Shown here: piece after piece, positions 34,607-43,254 of the stretch
Numbering within the stretch: the first letter of the stretch is position 1
How the letters are laid out: each line of letters starts with the position of its first letter
Assembly: GCF_049060325.1 (NCBI RefSeq)
Contig: NZ_JBMGPW010000007.1
Span: 91,394-155,393, forward strand
Length of the DNA: 64,000 nucleotides
Direction: 5' to 3'
Origin: Vescimonas sanitatis
GTDB taxonomy: Bacteria; Bacillota; Clostridia; Oscillospirales; Oscillospiraceae
Position numbers and translations under genes: made by a program
Notes under the pieces: generated by a model
What the model saw: only the letters and a program-made list of their open reading frames with translations
Told to the model about the DNA's origin: nothing
The model's database searches: none

Positions 34607-35743
34607 TCACTGTACCGGCAGCTCCACCGCAATAGTAGTGCCCTCATCTGAACTCTCCTCTACCCGGACGCAGCCGCCGTGGAGATCGGCGATCTCCCAC
34701 ACCAGTGAAAGTCCCAGCCCCACGCCGCCGTACTCCCGGCTGCGGGACTTGTCCACCCGGAAGAAGGGCTGGAAGATGCTCCGCTGAAATTCCTCCGGAA
34801 TGCCGCGGCCGGTGTCGGAAACGCGGATCAGGACTTTTTCCGTCTCCTGTGTGACGCAGACCCACACCGAGCCGCCAGGGCGATTGTACTTGACGGCGTT
34901 CTCCGTCAGGTTGAAGATCAGCCGATAGATCAGCGCGTCGCTGCCGGTCATAACGCCGTCGCCCTCCGCTTTTAGCGTGACACCGCGCTTTTCTGCCAGC
35001 GGGGCGAGGTCTGTGAAGATCTCCTCAATCATTGGGATAAGCTGAATCTGCTCGTTCCGCGCCACCTGCTGCAAATTGCTCATTTCCAGCAGCGTTTTGG
35101 TCATCTGCGTCAGCCTCTCCGTCTGCTCCCGCAAAAGCAGGAGAAACTCCGCCGTCTCCGGCAGCACATCGGTGTGCTCTGCGGAAAACAGCTCCAGCTG
35201 CGCCTGCATCAGCGCAAGCGGCGTGCGCAGCTCGTGGGCGGCATTGCCGGTAAACTGCCGCTGGGCGGTAAAGGCGTTGTTCAACCGCTCCAGCATCTGG
35301 TTGAAGGAGTGGCTGAGCTGCCGGAATTCCGGCAGCACGTCCTCATCGATCCTCACATCCGCCAGATTGTTCAGCTGCACCTTCTCTACCTGAGAGGCGA
35401 AGCTGTGCAGGGGTTTGAGGGCTCGCCCGCTGACGAAATAGGCGAGGATGCCGCTGAGCAGCGTTACCGCCGCTGTGATGTACCAGTTGGTGGTGCGGAA
35501 GCGTCCCTGCGCCCCATCGACAACGATGGTCAGCTCCTCGCTGGGTGCAACGAGCTGCGGGTCAAAGCTTGCCGCGCCGCCCTCATTCAGGATCACCGTG
35601 CCGCCGCCCTGTAAGCTGTCTGCAATGGTGTCCATATAGTACACACCGGAGGAACAGAGCAGCAAATTCATGGCCACGCAGGTGATGCCGATGAGCAGAA
35701 CGGTCATCAGAGTGATGCGCCACTGCAGGGAAAGCCGCTTCAT
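34607..35743 (-). CDS. Sensor histidine kinase (two-component system)
   Basis: 378 aa. Membrane helix (about 10-30), a short extracytoplasmic sensor of about 60 residues, second helix (about 87-106), HAMP linker, HisKA box NAAHELRTPLALMQAQ with the phosphorylated His, and HATPase N and G boxes (FNLTENAVKYN, VSDTGRGIPEEF, GVGLGLSLV). It phosphorylates the response regulator encoded immediately upstream, overlapping by 4 nt. The small sensor suggests a membrane-proximal or envelope signal. Divergent from the thiol-redox operon, which is a likely target. Confidence 0.93.
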   Translation of the reverse strand: MKRLSLQWRITLMTVLLIGITCVAMNLLLCSSGVYYMDTIADSLQGGGTVILNEGGAASFDPQLVAPSEELTIVVDGAQGRFRTTNWYITAAVTLLSGILAYFVSGRALKPLHSFASQVEKVQLNNLADVRIDEDVLPEFRQLSHSFNQMLERLNNAFTAQRQFTGNAAHELRTPLALMQAQLELFSAEHTDVLPETAEFLLLLREQTERLTQMTKTLLEMSNLQQVARNEQIQLIPMIEEIFTDLAPLAEKRGVTLKAEGDGVMTGSDALIYRLIFNLTENAVKYNRPGGSVWVCVTQETEKVLIRVSDTGRGIPEEFQRSIFQPFFRVDKSRSREYGGVGLGLSLVWEIADLHGGCVRVEESSDEGTTIAVELPVQ

Positions 35744-36417
35744 TCTTCGTCCCCTCCCATCAGATAGCCCTCGCCGATGCGGTTGCGGACAGGGTCGTAG
35801 CCCAACGCGGTGCGCAGCTTCTTCCGCAGGGCGGAGATGTGGACGCGGATGGAGTTGCTGAAGCTGTCCACGCTGTTGTCCCAGACGTGATCCATCAGCT
35901 CCTCCTGACTCACAGGCCGCCCCTGATGCGCCATCAGGTATTCCAGGATCCCCGTCTCCTTGCGGGTCAGCGTCAGGGGCTGCCCGTTGGCGGAAACTGC
36001 CCGCGCACGGGCATCAAAGGTGAGCTGCCCGCAGCGCAGCACCACATCCTGCTGGGTAAACTGCCTCAGGGTCAGGCTGCGGATGCGCGCCTCCAGCTCC
36101 GCCAGATGGAAGGGCTTCGCCAGATAGTCATTGGCGCCGGCATCCAGACCCGTCACCTTATCCTCCACCTCGCCGCGAGCCGAGAGGATCAGCACAGGTG
36201 TCTCTCTGTCGGTCTGCCGCAGAGTGCGCAGCACCGTCATTCCGTCCTTTTTCGGCAGGTTCAGATCCAGCAGCACCAGATCGTACCGCTCCGTTTCCAG
36301 CAGCTCCAGCGCCTTCTCGCCGTCGTAGCAGCAATCCACGCTGTAGGCCGACCGCCGCAGGCTGCGGGCGACGGTGTCGCACAGGGCGCGCTCGTCCTCT
36401 ACAATCAAAAGGTGCAT
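35740..36417 (-). CDS. OmpR/PhoB-family response regulator
   Basis: 225 aa. Receiver domain: acidic pair in LIVEDERALC, phospho-acceptor Asp51 in LVLLDLNLPKKDG, the switch Ser/Thr in ILSARGE and Lys in LAKPFHLAELEARI. C-terminal winged helix: TRKETGILEYLMAHQGRPVSQEEL and SNSIRVHISALRKKL. SD GGAGGCG. A TGCTATAAT extended -10 lies 30 nt upstream, with TTAA repeats beyond it shared with the divergent operon. Confidence 0.94.
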   Translation of the reverse strand: MHLLIVEDERALCDTVARSLRRSAYSVDCCYDGEKALELLETERYDLVLLDLNLPKKDGMTVLRTLRQTDRETPVLILSARGEVEDKVTGLDAGANDYLAKPFHLAELEARIRSLTLRQFTQQDVVLRCGQLTFDARARAVSANGQPLTLTRKETGILEYLMAHQGRPVSQEELMDHVWDNSVDSFSNSIRVHISALRKKLRTALGYDPVRNRIGEGYLMGGDEE

Positions 36418-36448
36418 AGTCGCCTCCTTAATGAACAGGTTGTCTCCT

Positions 36449-36523
36449 ATTATAGCAGAGCCGGATAAAATTTGTGTTAAATTTCTGTTCTTAACAGAGA
36501 TTTTAACCCACCTGCGCTATGAT
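36449..36523. promoter_or_regulatory. Divergent promoter region with TTAA repeats (candidate response-regulator box)
   Basis: Minus-strand extended -10 TGCTATAAT (36457-36449) serves the regulator/kinase pair. A plus-strand -10 TATGAT (36518-36523) with no -35 serves the CXXC/4Fe-4S/TlpA genes. Between them TTAA occurs at 36477, 36491 and 36503, with CTGTTcTTAACAG around the middle one. A missing -35 overlapped by repeats is typical of OmpR-family activation; regulation is inferred. Confidence 0.5.
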
Positions 36524-36553
36524 AGGCCACAGAAACAGGAAAGGGTGATCAAA

Positions 36554-36700
36554 ATGAGTCACAGGAAGAAGGCAGCAGCGCAGGTCACGCTGCTGCTGGC
36601 GGGAGCCGCCATGCTGTGCTTCGGTGTCTGGCGGGGCGAGGCCGCCACGGTGCTGAGCAAAGCGATCAAATTATGTTTGGAGTGTGTGGGCATTGGATAA
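36554..36700 (+). CDS. CD1871A-family CXXC-type micro-protein
   Basis: 48 aa, too short for most ORF callers. SD GGGTGATC-type bases are weak. One membrane helix (about 9-27) then the conserved tail WRGEAATVLSKAIKLCLECV with CLEC as the CxxC motif. This matches the small CD1871A family of Clostridia, regularly placed before a 4Fe-4S membrane protein and a TlpA-like protein as here. A role in membrane thiol/electron transfer is inferred from the neighbours. Overlaps the next gene. Confidence 0.8.
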   Translation: MSHRKKAAAQVTLLLAGAAMLCFGVWRGEAATVLSKAIKLCLECVGIG

Positions 36701-37616
36701 GAAGAATACTTCGGGCGCGTCCCATCTTTTGGCCCGTTTTCGGGGCTGGATACAGGCGGGGGCGGCCTTATTGACCAACCTGCACCTGCCGAACTTTCTC
36801 AAGGGCGGCTTGTATCAGGGCGCGGGCAAGACCGTCTGCGTGCCGGGGCTGAACTGCTACTCCTGCCCGGCGGCCTCCGGCGCCTGTCCCATCGGGGCGT
36901 TTCAGGCGGTGGTGGGGTCCTCCAAGTTCAGCTTCTCCTATTATATCACAGGCTTTCTCATTCTGCTGGGAGTACTGCTGGGGCGCTTCATCTGCGGCTT
37001 CCTGTGTCCCTTCGGCTGGTTTCAGGAGCTGCTGCATAAGATCCCCACGAAGAAGCTCTCAACAAAAAAGCTCAAGCCCCTGACGTACCTCAAGTACGCC
37101 GTGCTGCTGGTGATGGTCTTCCTGCTGCCGGCGTTTCTCGTCAACGACGTAGGCATGGGTGACCCCTTCTTCTGTAAGTATCTCTGCCCCCAGGGCGTGC
37201 TGGAGGGGGCCATCCCACTGTCCCTTGCCAATTCCGGCATCCGGGCAGCGCTGGGCAGCCTGTTTACCTGGAAATTCAGCATCCTGCTGGCAGTGATCGT
37301 GCTGAGCATCGTATTTTACCGGCCCTTCTGCAAGTGGCTGTGCCCGCTGGGTGCGTTTTACGCGCTGTTTAACAGGGTGTCCCTGTTCCAGATGAAGGTG
37401 GATAGGAACAAATGCGTCTCCTGCGGAAAATGCGCCAAGGCCTGCAAAATGGATGTGGACGTGACAAAAACGCCCAACCATACTGAGTGCATCCGCTGTG
37501 GGATGTGCATCCGCGCCTGTCCCACCAACGCCGTCAGTTTCCGCTACGGCTTTGGAGACGGCAAAAAAGAACCTGTAGAACCTGCAAATACATTAAAAAC
37601 GGAGGAAACAAAATGA
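36693..37616 (+). CDS. 4Fe-4S membrane protein (NapH/CcdA-like electron carrier)
   Basis: About 307 aa. No ATG is available; TTG 36693 (MDKKNTSG) 10 nt after GGAG is preferred, GTG 36684 is the alternative. Cysteine motif CYSCPAASGACPIGA near residue 45, four to five membrane helices, CPFGWF and CPLGAFY loops, and two C-terminal ferredoxin clusters (CVSCGKCAKACKMD; CIRCGMCIRACP). The NapH/RdxA-type family moves electrons from the cytoplasm through the membrane. Next to a TlpA-like thioredoxin it probably supplies reductant to extracellular thiols. Overlaps TlpA by 4 nt. Confidence 0.88.
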   Translation: MDKKNTSGASHLLARFRGWIQAGAALLTNLHLPNFLKGGLYQGAGKTVCVPGLNCYSCPAASGACPIGAFQAVVGSSKFSFSYYITGFLILLGVLLGRFICGFLCPFGWFQELLHKIPTKKLSTKKLKPLTYLKYAVLLVMVFLLPAFLVNDVGMGDPFFCKYLCPQGVLEGAIPLSLANSGIRAALGSLFTWKFSILLAVIVLSIVFYRPFCKWLCPLGAFYALFNRVSLFQMKVDRNKCVSCGKCAKACKMDVDVTKTPNHTECIRCGMCIRACPTNAVSFRYGFGDGKKEPVEPANTLKTEETK

Positions 37617-38542
37617 ACGTAAAGAAAATCATCACACTGCTGCTGGCGCTGGTGCTGGCCGCCGGTATGGTCGCCTGTGGCACAAAGCCCGCAGAGGACA
37701 CAGACGGCAATGATGGCGGCGAGGAGGCAAAGGCGCTGTACGAGCAGCTGATGGCGCAGGAAAATGCCATCCTGTCGGAAAACACAGCTCTTTGGGAAAA
37801 GGTCTTTATGGCAGCCGATAAGGGCATGGCCATGATAGAGGACGGCGGCAACTACGGCGATTTTCTGCTCAAGACCATCGAGAATGCCAAGGATCAGTTC
37901 ACCGAGGAGGAACTGACGCTGCTCACCGGCGAGGCCACCAAGATCAAGGATATTGAGAACCAACGGGCGGAGCTGGAGACGAAGTATCCCTGGCTGTCAG
38001 AGACGCCTGATGACGATGACAATACGAGCGTCCCGGCGGGCAGCGATATGACCACGCCGCCTGACGATGGCAGTATGCAGAAGTTTCCCGCCTTTGAGGG
38101 CAAGGATCTGGACGGTAACACGGTGAAGAGCAGCGAGCTGTTCGCCAAAAACGCCGTCACCGTTGTGAATTTTTGGTTTACCACCTGCAACCCCTGCGTG
38201 GGAGAGCTTGCCGAGCTGGACGCGCTGAACAAGGAGCTTGCGGAGAAGGGCGGCGCCCTCATCGGTGTCAACACCTTCACGCTGGACGGCAACGAGACGG
38301 CCATTTCCGAGGCCAAGGATGTGCTTGCCAAGAAGGGCGCGACCTATCAGAACGTGTATTTTGCTTCCGATGGAGAGGCCGGCAAGTTCACCACCAATAT
38401 CTTTGCCTATCCCACCACCTATGTGGTTGACAGGAACGGCAACATCGTGGGCGACCCCATCGTGGGCGCTGTTACGGAAAAGAATCAGGCGGAGGCACTG
38501 CAAGCCCAAATCAGCAAGGCTCTATCCGCCGATATGGGCTGA
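37613..38542 (+). CDS. TlpA-like thioredoxin lipoprotein
   Basis: 309 aa; ATG 37613 follows GGAGGAAA and overlaps the previous stop. Lipoprotein signal LALVLAAGMVACG; an acidic helical segment of about 130 residues (a domain absent from minimal TlpA); then a redoxin fold from about residue 160 with the redox motif FWFTTCNPCVGELAEL (CNPC) and the cis-proline region FAYPTTYVVD. It reduces or isomerises disulfides on the outer membrane face. CNPC instead of CxPC/WCGPC variants is noteworthy but still CxxC. Followed by a strong terminator. Confidence 0.9.
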   Translation: MNVKKIITLLLALVLAAGMVACGTKPAEDTDGNDGGEEAKALYEQLMAQENAILSENTALWEKVFMAADKGMAMIEDGGNYGDFLLKTIENAKDQFTEEELTLLTGEATKIKDIENQRAELETKYPWLSETPDDDDNTSVPAGSDMTTPPDDGSMQKFPAFEGKDLDGNTVKSSELFAKNAVTVVNFWFTTCNPCVGELAELDALNKELAEKGGALIGVNTFTLDGNETAISEAKDVLAKKGATYQNVYFASDGEAGKFTTNIFAYPTTYVVDRNGNIVGDPIVGAVTEKNQAEALQAQISKALSADMG

Positions 38543-38615
38543 CAAACAGACTTGTAGATATCTCCTGTACCTGTTTGTGGTCTGATTTCAGATACATATC
38601 AGCAGAAAAAAACGG

Positions 38616-38649
38616 GACGGCTGTTCTTTTGAGGAACAGCCGTCTTTTT
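38616..38649 (+). terminator. Intrinsic terminator of the TlpA operon
   Basis: GACGGCTGTTC / GAACAGCCGTC 11-bp stem, 7-nt loop, then TTTTT. Confidence 0.88.
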
Positions 38650-38666
38650 CTGGGAAGACAGCGAAT

Positions 38667-38694
38667 GGGGCGCGGGGCTATTTGCCCGCGCCCC
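38667..38694 (-). terminator. Terminator-like hairpin after the 1296-aa surface protein gene
   Basis: GGGGCGCGGG / CCCGCGCCCC 10-bp stem, 15 nt after the minus-strand stop at 38710; only a weak T tail on that strand. Confidence 0.55.
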
Positions 38695-38709
38695 TGAAGG
38701 TGAGCCTGT

Positions 38710-41700
38710 TTACTTTTCGATGATTTGCAGTGATTTTTCCTGACGTCGCCGCCTGATCTGCCATGTGGTCAGTGCAAGGCATCCGGCAAGAGATGTGCAG
38801 AGGGAGAACCCCCACAAGCCTAACACGCTGCTGTCGCCGGTCTGCGGGACTGTGGTCACGCGCCAGCCTGCATACACGGTCATATCCTTCGTCAGATAAG
38901 CACCGGAAACCTTGTTTGTCAGGCTGCGTTCGCTGTACCAGCCGGTAAAGGTGTGGCCGCGCCAGGTGGGGACATATTGGGTCAGGTCAATGTAGGCATT
39001 GTACGTTCCCTGCACACTGGAAATATCACTGCCGCCGCCTGTTTCAAAGCGCAGCGTGTAGTAGGTGACAGGCGGATAGTAGTAGCCGCCGCCGGTATAC
39101 GTCCAGTGGGCGTAGACGGTGGTTTTGGCATGGAATACGGTATCCGTCGTGACCTTCGTACCGCCATTCTTTTCGGTGTACCAGCCGTTGAAGCTGTGCT
39201 TGCTCCGGGAGGCACTGGGCAGCGAACTTAGCTTCTGATTGGTGGTGGTCATGCTGCCGACAGAGGACGTACCATCGCCCGCGTCAAAGGTGACGGTATG
39301 CTCGTTGCGCTTTTCAAACGTTGTAGTTATGGTGACGTCCTCCTCCGGCTGGGCGAAGGTATAGGTATCCTCCCCAACCGCAACGGCGGCAGGGGTGCCG
39401 TTGATGGATAGCGCGCTGAGCATATAGCCCTCATCGGGTGCAATGGAGAGCATGACAAACTCGTCCTTGCAGAACAGAGGCGTGCCGTCCTCGGCGGTTT
39501 TCGCAAAATTTGTCACCGTAACTGTGCCATTTTCGCTGCTCGTAGCCGTTACTCTGTACTGCGGCGCACCGGCCACCGTCACCTCTACCGTAACAGTCTG
39601 CAAGGATTCCTGCTCCGGTAGGACGACAATGTCTGTGCCTGACAGGTCAAGCGTTCCGTTCACGGTAAAGCTCTGCTCCCGCTTTGACGCCTGCTCATAC
39701 GTCTCTGGTATTTCCCATATCACAGGGATATTGGTAAACATAGAGCTGTCTCTTGCCGTGAGAATCCGAACCGTCTTCGGGAGACTTTCCTCCAGATTCG
39801 CACCGTTCGGTAGATTCAGGGCAGAGGGATTATCCCTGCGGTCAAGCGTGTTCATACGTATCTCGTTGATATACGCAGTTCTATTGTTGCCGGCGTCCAT
39901 GATAACGATCTCGTGCTTTATGCCCTCGTCCATGTCCGCTTTTATCGTATAGACGCCATTCTCATCCGGCTCCAGAGGCGTACTCCCGTCCTTTACGGTG
40001 AACTCCGATTCATCAACCACGGTGAATTGCAGATCGCCCCAGTATGTACCGCTCTCGGTTTGCCCATACTTGCCGGTAAGTTCCTTGCCGGAGGGATATT
40101 CCAGCGCCACCGCCGGGTCGGCGTCTATGATGATGTTCGGCGTTGAAACGTATCTTGTCCCCACCTCGTTTGTCGCTTTCGCATAGTAGTACCAGCTTCC
40201 GTTATATTCCTCATAGGAAATCACATCGAATGTCAGGAGCGAGGTCGTGTCGAACTGCGTCCACTTGATTTTGCCCTCTGCATCCAGTGCTTTCAGCTGC
40301 TCCTGCGTGTAGCGTACCGGCGATCCGAAGTAGTAGCCGATTTTGTTTGATGTGACGCGGATATCCATAAGATAGCCTTCCTCAGTCTTTGACGGCATAT
40401 CCGCGTAGCAGAAATCGCTCTCCGAGTCTGCGTGATAGCCCCAGAAGCGCCTGCTTCTGAGCCCTAACTCCAGCGTTGGCAGTTCAGTCTCCGGAATCAC
40501 CTGAAGGAACGTCCGGTTCGAGTTGATGATGCCGAGGTTATAGTAATTATTCTCCCCGCGGCTTATTTTGATGTCCTCGTTATCCCAGTCGACAAAATAG
40601 GCTTCCTTCGGCAGATGATCGAACGGCAGTTCCAGTTCAGACCCGTGCGGCACGCCAAGGTGGAGGATCGTGCTGCTCGGGTCGTTTCTGTCACTCAGGA
40701 TCAGGACCCGGTGCCTTCTGTACAGAGTTATCTTTGTTGTGGTGCTGTTGCCCGCATTATCCGTAGCAACGACCTCATACACAAGTCCTTCGTCATTGTT
40801 GCCGCCGTCCGGCGCGGTCAGCTGATAAGCCTGTCCGGTCTGCACGGTCTGCTCCTCACCGTTGATCGTCACAGACTTGACGCCGGAGGACACCTCCTTG
40901 TCTCTCACCGGGTCGCTGACTGTGAAGCTGATCGTACCGGGCTGCCCGTCGTCGGTGTCGTCGGCGGTATACTCCATTCCATTCGCAATTCCCTCGGTCA
41001 CCGGAGGCGTGGTGTCCTTCGCCGACACAACCCCGCATACGGTGCACTTCTTTTCCTGGTTTTCCCACTCTCCGGGAATATGCTCACCATCCGGTACAGG
41101 TCCACGCTCTAGCGGATTCCGGGCCGGGCAGCGTGTGCATCCCCAGACATGACAGCCATTCCGGTTTTTCCAGCCGTAGGTATGGTTTCCCTCGCAGGAG
41201 GTCTCCATCATTTTCACATCAAGATCAGTTATCGCCCATCCGTAGTTCTGCGTGTATGGCAGAGTCAGCAGTGACAGGTCAATCATTCCGTCGCTGTCCG
41301 GAATCAGGAAATCAGTGAGATGCATGAAGTAGCTCGGTTTCCCATCCGTTCTGAGCGCGTAACCGTTAGCCGTCAGCATGACGATCTTTCCATCCTTTGA
41401 GCCGACCTTTATCCGGTCGTTCGTCGCGATCGACGGATCCGCCACGAGCTGCTCCGGTTTGTAAACAATGTCGCCGTAGCCGACAGCCGCCGCGTCCGAG
41501 CCGTTGCTGCGGTAATTGGTCGACAGATTCAGGGTAGCGTCGGTAAGGGTTATGTCCATTCCGCGGCACCAGCGGCCGCCGCCTATCGCCGCTCCGTAGT
41601 GTCCCGTCGCCGTAACAAAGCCGCCCGTCACCGTGATATCACGGGCGGGGACATACTGCCCGCCGCCGATACCCGCGCCGTTGTGGCCGCCTTTAGCCGT

Positions 41701-42600
41701 GACCGTGCCGCCGGAGATGTAGATATCGTGGGCGGCGTTGATGCCATTCATGTCCTGCTCCGTTGTCCAGCAGCCACCGCCGATACCAGCGCCTCCGTCA
41801 CCGCCTTGAGCGCTGACTGTGCCACCATAAATATAGATCTCACTGCCGCGACCCTTATAGCTGCCGCCGATGCCGGAGGCCAAGCGGCCGCCGTTGGCTT
41901 GCACCGTGCCGGAGTAGAAATACAGTTTCTCACCGCTTCCGCCCTGGCCGCCGCCGATGCCTGCGCCGCCATTGCCGCCGATGGCCGCTATGGTGCCGCC
42001 CCAGTAGTCAGGATTGCTCCGAGAGCCAAAGTGCATATTCACGCCGTGGCCGTACATATCTCCGTTGTAATAACCGTTGGAAATATTGCGGGTCGCGTAG
42101 CTTCCTCCTATGCCCGCCGCTTTGTCGCCGCCCTTGCAGGTCACCGTGGTGCCTGTGCGCGCCAGAACATAAAGCTGACCCTCGCTGCGGTTTTTCTGTA
42201 TTGCCGCGCGGCCGTCGGCACCTTGCAGGGAGCTGTTCTTGCCGATGAAATAGATATATGCCGAAGCCTTCTTATTTAATTCAATAGCCGGCCCCTTGGA
42301 ACTGGGACTCATCTCGATATTTACGCCGTCAATAAATACGTGCGGCGCGGTTTTATCTCCCTTGATGAATATCTTCTTATCCCATGCCCATGTGTCCCTG
42401 AGCTTATCGGGAACGGACGAGTAGATGTAGTAGCTCCGACTGTCCTTAATGGATATGTCCGATGTCCGGTTGTACACGTCAATGCTCACGTCGTACTTTG
42501 GTATGGTATCCATCGGCCCGTCCGCCGCCAATACTGTTGTCGGAAGCAGCGTCAGCACCATGCAGCACAGCAGCAGGATGCTAAGTATTCGTTTCTTCAT
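38710..42600 (-). CDS. Sortase-type surface protein with GIGGG repeats and InlB-like repeats
   Basis: 1296 aa from ATG 42600 (SD AGGAGGAG, start overlapping the upstream stop). Signal peptide 1-26. Residues about 113-373 hold Gly-rich repeats of GAGIGGG type alternating with short beta strands (IYISGGTVTAKGG), like a right-handed beta-helix. A central region of Ig-like and unknown beta domains includes a CxxC-rich piece (CHVWGCTRCPARNP). Two InlB/Flg_new repeats follow (about 1103-1163, 1180-1240; FNGWYTEKNGGT, FTGWYSERSLTN). The C-terminus VPQTGDSS, membrane helix and basic tail is an LPXTG-like sorting signal. Probably wall-anchored adhesin or binding protein; ligand unknown. Confidence 0.85.
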   Translation of the reverse strand: MKKRILSILLLCCMVLTLLPTTVLAADGPMDTIPKYDVSIDVYNRTSDISIKDSRSYYIYSSVPDKLRDTWAWDKKIFIKGDKTAPHVFIDGVNIEMSPSSKGPAIELNKKASAYIYFIGKNSSLQGADGRAAIQKNRSEGQLYVLARTGTTVTCKGGDKAAGIGGSYATRNISNGYYNGDMYGHGVNMHFGSRSNPDYWGGTIAAIGGNGGAGIGGGQGGSGEKLYFYSGTVQANGGRLASGIGGSYKGRGSEIYIYGGTVSAQGGDGGAGIGGGCWTTEQDMNGINAAHDIYISGGTVTAKGGHNGAGIGGGQYVPARDITVTGGFVTATGHYGAAIGGGRWCRGMDITLTDATLNLSTNYRSNGSDAAAVGYGDIVYKPEQLVADPSIATNDRIKVGSKDGKIVMLTANGYALRTDGKPSYFMHLTDFLIPDSDGMIDLSLLTLPYTQNYGWAITDLDVKMMETSCEGNHTYGWKNRNGCHVWGCTRCPARNPLERGPVPDGEHIPGEWENQEKKCTVCGVVSAKDTTPPVTEGIANGMEYTADDTDDGQPGTISFTVSDPVRDKEVSSGVKSVTINGEEQTVQTGQAYQLTAPDGGNNDEGLVYEVVATDNAGNSTTTKITLYRRHRVLILSDRNDPSSTILHLGVPHGSELELPFDHLPKEAYFVDWDNEDIKISRGENNYYNLGIINSNRTFLQVIPETELPTLELGLRSRRFWGYHADSESDFCYADMPSKTEEGYLMDIRVTSNKIGYYFGSPVRYTQEQLKALDAEGKIKWTQFDTTSLLTFDVISYEEYNGSWYYYAKATNEVGTRYVSTPNIIIDADPAVALEYPSGKELTGKYGQTESGTYWGDLQFTVVDESEFTVKDGSTPLEPDENGVYTIKADMDEGIKHEIVIMDAGNNRTAYINEIRMNTLDRRDNPSALNLPNGANLEESLPKTVRILTARDSSMFTNIPVIWEIPETYEQASKREQSFTVNGTLDLSGTDIVVLPEQESLQTVTVEVTVAGAPQYRVTATSSENGTVTVTNFAKTAEDGTPLFCKDEFVMLSIAPDEGYMLSALSINGTPAAVAVGEDTYTFAQPEEDVTITTTFEKRNEHTVTFDAGDGTSSVGSMTTTNQKLSSLPSASRSKHSFNGWYTEKNGGTKVTTDTVFHAKTTVYAHWTYTGGGYYYPPVTYYTLRFETGGGSDISSVQGTYNAYIDLTQYVPTWRGHTFTGWYSERSLTNKVSGAYLTKDMTVYAGWRVTTVPQTGDSSVLGLWGFSLCTSLAGCLALTTWQIRRRRQEKSLQIIEK

Positions 42601-42950
42601 TGGCTTTTCTCCTCCTGTTCGTGTCGGTTCGGTTTGTCCGTCCCGTCTTTTTTCTGGTTTTCTCTGATTCTGAGCCGGAAGCACAGCGCGGTGATCGCTG
42701 CCGCCGCGGCAAAGGAGACGACGCCTACCAGCACATAGCCGCCCGCGTCCTCCCGCAGCAGCATCGCGCCGAAGCTGCCCCATGCGGCGGTCTGCCCCGG
42801 CCCGACGACCGTGCCCGCCGTCTGCGTCAAGACCGCGCACAGCAGCATACACGCTGCGGAGAGACTTATTACCTCGCGCCGCTGCCTCCGGCGGGTGTTT
42901 TCCCGCACCCGCTGCTTGACGAGTGCGACCCGTCTTGCGGTATCGTACAT
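42597..42950 (-). CDS. Small membrane protein coupled to the surface protein
   Basis: 117 aa, ATG 42950 after AGGAGGTTCAAACG. Basic N-terminus (KQRVRENTRRRQRREV), two membrane helices (about 28-46 and 72-92) with a short outside loop, and a charged C-terminus. Its stop overlaps the start of the 1296-aa protein, so translation is coupled. I do not recognise the family; it could assist secretion or anchoring of its partner, but this is only positional. Confidence 0.65.
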   Translation of the reverse strand: MYDTARRVALVKQRVRENTRRRQRREVISLSAACMLLCAVLTQTAGTVVGPGQTAAWGSFGAMLLREDAGGYVLVGVVSFAAAAAITALCFRLRIRENQKKDGTDKPNRHEQEEKSQ

Positions 42951-43054
42951 ATCGTTTGAACCTCCTTTCTGGATTTTTTGAAATGCGGCTTAAAAACCCC
43001 TTCACTTATATAGGTACAAAAAATCGAAAAAACTCTCACCCAAAACGCAAAATT

Positions 43055-43092
43055 TTTCAAAAAAATTTGAGAGCCGCCAAAAAGCAGCTCTC
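43055..43092 (-). terminator. Intrinsic terminator (minus strand)
   Basis: GAGAGC...GCTCTC stem (43069-43092) followed on the minus strand by AAATTTTTTT. It ends transcription from the SDR side and insulates the surface-protein pair. Confidence 0.65.
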
Positions 43093-43109
43093 AGGGAGTA
43101 AATGTTCGG

Positions 43110-43202
43110 TTATTTCCTCTGCGATAAGCGGAAAACGGACCATCTTCCCGCCGCTACCAGCAGCACCGGCAGGGCGTAGGCGATGTACTGCGCCGCGCCG
43201 CC
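43110..43202 (-). pseudogene. Possible C-terminal remnant of a membrane protein
   Basis: A 30-codon open stretch on the minus strand ending in TAA reads AAQYIAYALPVLLVAAG followed by a basic tail, like the last helix of a membrane protein, but with a stop directly upstream and no start or SD. The rest of 42951-43254 shows only the terminator and promoter-like A/T-rich DNA. May be chance. Confidence 0.25.
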
Positions 43203-43254
43203 TTATATCAGTTGCATGTGCAGCCTGCTCAAGGTGCTTTTTGTTGCGGTGAGG

